DNA of 64,000 nucleotides from Candidatus Didemnitutus sp. Its GTDB lineage: Bacteria; Verrucomicrobiota; Verrucomicrobiia; Opitutales; Opitutaceae. Shown one piece after another: positions 62,476 to 64,000 of the stretch. The position numbers and the translations under genes are program-made. The notes under the pieces were generated by a model. That model did not search any database. It was not told the DNA's origin and saw only the letters and a list, made by a program, of their open reading frames with translations. The stretch is taken from positions 2,232,001 through 2,296,000 of the forward strand of contig JAHCAY010000001.1 in NCBI GenBank assembly GCA_019634575.1, in the 5' to 3' direction. Positions within the stretch are counted from its first letter, which is position 1; each line of letters starts with the position of its first letter.

Positions 62476-64000
62476 CTATTTGGCGGGCGAAATGCGTGTG
62501 GTGAAGGTCGCCGCAGTGCCGCGTGTCTCGAGGTAGAGCGTCTCGCGCCGGCGCGGGGGCACGTCAGGCGTGTCGCCGTGCCAGAGGCGGAATTCACCGG
62601 CGCACTCAATCACGACGTCGAGCGTTCGCGCGCCGAAACGCACAGGGATCACGGCGCGATCGCGGAACGTCGCGCCGCGCACGTCGCGCCAGTAGCCGAA
62701 CGGCTCGGGACGGGCGCGGGCGAAGTCGGGCGCGGCGGCGAAGGCGGCGGGGAGTTGCGCGGCGCCTTCGAGTTGGAGCGTGAAGCCGAGCGCGTGCTCC
62801 GCGCCGTCGTCGGTCGCGAGGTCGACGCGATCGACGAGCGCGTCGCCGTCGATCGCGATCGTGCGGCGAGCGCGGGCGTGGGGCGTGTAGCGCGGCTGCT
62901 CGACACCGAGGCGCGCGGGCGCGGTGGAGAACTCGAGCACGCGGCCGAGTTGGGGAGATTGCGGGATGCCGTCGGCGCGCGGCCATTGTTTCCCGTCGTT
63001 GAGCGCGGAAAGGTCTTCGCCTTCGCCGTCGATGAGCGGGACGTTGTGGTTGGCGCCGCGCGCGAAGTAGCCGCGGTGCATCGGCGAACCGTAGCCGGTG
63101 GTGCCGGTGTCGTGGCTGACGTCGATGCCGTCGAAGCTCGCGGACCAGTTGAGCGCCTCGGGTTGCGCGTGCGAGCGCTGGAGCTGTCCATAATGGACGA
63201 AGACCTGCCACGGGCCGGACTGGAGCACGGCCATGCGCGAGGATTCGAGATGGCGCGACGTCACGGTGGGCAGCGCGGGCAAGGTCGGCGCGGCGGCGGG
63301 CGGGTCGAGCAGAGTGTCCCAATCGCGGCGCTCGGCGGCGACTTGGAGGCCGAGTGCGGTGGGGAACACACGGTAAGCCGCCGCGAAGAGTCCGCAATCG
63401 GGTGCGGTGCCGGGCGCCTGGCTGTCGGCGGGATTGGGGAGCTTGCCGTCGGGGAAGCGCAGCGTGAGCAGGCTGAGCAGGAGGTTTTCTGCGATGTTGA
63501 GTTCGTCGGAGAGCTCGGCGGTGCGGCCGTGGAGGCCCGCGGCGGTGAAGAGCGAGAGCGTGGCTTGCACGACGTAGGCGTTGTAGCCGAGCGACTGTTC
63601 CCACCAGAGATAATCGCTCGTTACACCGTCGGCCATCTGGCGGCGGAGGCCGTAGCGGCCGTCGAGCGCTTCGCGCCACATCGCCTCGTCGCCGAGGAGG
63701 AGCGCGACCTGCGCGACAGCGCCGCGTTGCCAGACGGCGATGTTGTGAACAGCTTGGAAGTTGGCGTTGAGCACGGCGACTTCGGGGCGAAAGAGTTTCT
63801 CGGTCCAGGCGGCGCGACGCTCGGGCGCGACCGTGTCGCCGAGGAGCCGCGCGGTGTCGGCGAATTTGATCAGGCCGTTCGCCTCGCTGAGCGTCTGCCA
63901 GAAGAGGCGCGCGCCGTTGCGGGTCGGGGCGTTTTCGGGCGACGGCCATTTCAGGTAGTTGTCGGCGTAGAAATCGAGCTGGGTGGCGGCCCAGTCGGCG
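62476..64000 (-). CDS. Heparinase II/III-family (alginate-lyase-like) protein, 5' partial
   Basis: The frame is open to the window edge, so the start is off-window; an internal GTG at 63774 is not the start, because conserved sequence continues upstream (RLFWQTLSEANGLIKFADTARL). At least 507 residues are visible. The N-terminal visible part is an alpha/alpha toroid (NANFQAVHNIAVWQRGAVAQVAL, LWWEQSLGYNAYVVQATLSL), followed by a beta-sandwich with FVHYGQLQRSHAQPEALNW, ISHDTGT-like VSHDTGTTGYGSPMHRGYF and HNVPLIDGEGE. This layout matches polysaccharide lyases of the heparinase II/III superfamily, with likely catalytic Tyr/His residues in the NWS/HDTGTTGYG area. Substrate (alginate, heparin-like or other uronate glycan) is not decidable. 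Confidence 0.85.
   Translation of the reverse strand, partial: ADWAATQLDFYADNYLKWPSPENAPTRNGARLFWQTLSEANGLIKFADTARLLGDTVAPERRAAWTEKLFRPEVAVLNANFQAVHNIAVWQRGAVAQVALLLGDEAMWREALDGRYGLRRQMADGVTSDYLWWEQSLGYNAYVVQATLSLFTAAGLHGRTAELSDELNIAENLLLSLLTLRFPDGKLPNPADSQAPGTAPDCGLFAAAYRVFPTALGLQVAAERRDWDTLLDPPAAAPTLPALPTVTSRHLESSRMAVLQSGPWQVFVHYGQLQRSHAQPEALNWSASFDGIDVSHDTGTTGYGSPMHRGYFARGANHNVPLIDGEGEDLSALNDGKQWPRADGIPQSPQLGRVLEFSTAPARLGVEQPRYTPHARARRTIAIDGDALVDRVDLATDDGAEHALGFTLQLEGAAQLPAAFAAAPDFARARPEPFGYWRDVRGATFRDRAVIPVRFGARTLDVVIECAGEFRLWHGDTPDVPPRRRETLYLETRGTAATFTTRISPAK

Overview
The window looks like chromosomal DNA of a high-GC member of the Opitutaceae (Verrucomicrobiota). This is inferred from four things: several large TonB-dependent receptors whose mature N-termini begin with a 'KLDxxxVTGS'-type plug start, LytS/LytTR two-component pairs, a bacterial homospermidine synthase, and third-codon-position GC bias throughout. 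No phage, plasmid, transposase, rRNA, tRNA or CRISPR feature was found. Assignment below family level is not possible from this sequence alone.

Region by region. 1-5023 (+): acyl-CoA metabolism, with a coenzyme-B12 acyl-CoA mutase split into a B12-binding/G-protein subunit (5' end off-window) and a catalytic subunit, a small exported SLBB-like protein, and an acyl-CoA carboxylase carboxyltransferase subunit carrying an in-frame palindromic insertion. 5348-8296: an exported S24/S26-like protein (-), divergent from a soluble NarL-type kinase and its LuxR-type regulator (+). 8538-23984 (all -): a sensing/uptake block containing three TonB-dependent receptors, two LytS-LytTR pairs, a family-5 solute-binding protein translationally coupled to one of the pairs, and a small exported protein. 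Read in the direction of transcription the order is kinase-regulator-receptor, then binding protein-kinase-regulator-receptor, then small protein-receptor.

24150-35336 (mostly -): an arginine/polyamine supercluster. rplM-rpsI are followed by argC-argJ, then homospermidine synthase and a type III ornithine decarboxylase, then argB, argD, argF and argG, with one type IV pilin-like gene on the opposite strand. ArgJ releases ornithine. ArgF and ArgG take it towards arginine, while the decarboxylase and homospermidine synthase take it to putrescine and homospermidine. argH is not in the window.

35442-41415: an outer-membrane protein, a DUF423 membrane protein, a CCA-adding-type nucleotidyltransferase, transaldolase, and a secreted S9 prolyl oligopeptidase. 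41548-45027 (-): a coiled-coil exported protein and a fourth TonB-dependent receptor. By eye the stretch from about 39050 to 45240 is less GC-rich than its flanks. 45318-48087 (+): a protein of unknown function coupled to fumarylacetoacetase, and a SnoaL/DUF4440-like exported protein. 48207-49946 (-): purK and purE, separated by a palindromic element. 49999-53420 (-): an ECF sigma factor, a putative membrane anti-sigma factor with a duplicated N-terminal segment, a bactofilin-like/RDD fusion membrane protein and a small membrane protein. 53559-64000: an aspartate/glutamate racemase-family protein lacking the second catalytic Cys, bifunctional PutA, a large exported protein of unknown function, an FMN-dependent nitronate-monooxygenase-like enzyme, and a heparinase/alginate-lyase-like protein running off the right edge.

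Eight hairpin-plus-T-run terminators were identified and separate most transcription units. Several distinct short palindromic elements lie between or inside genes.
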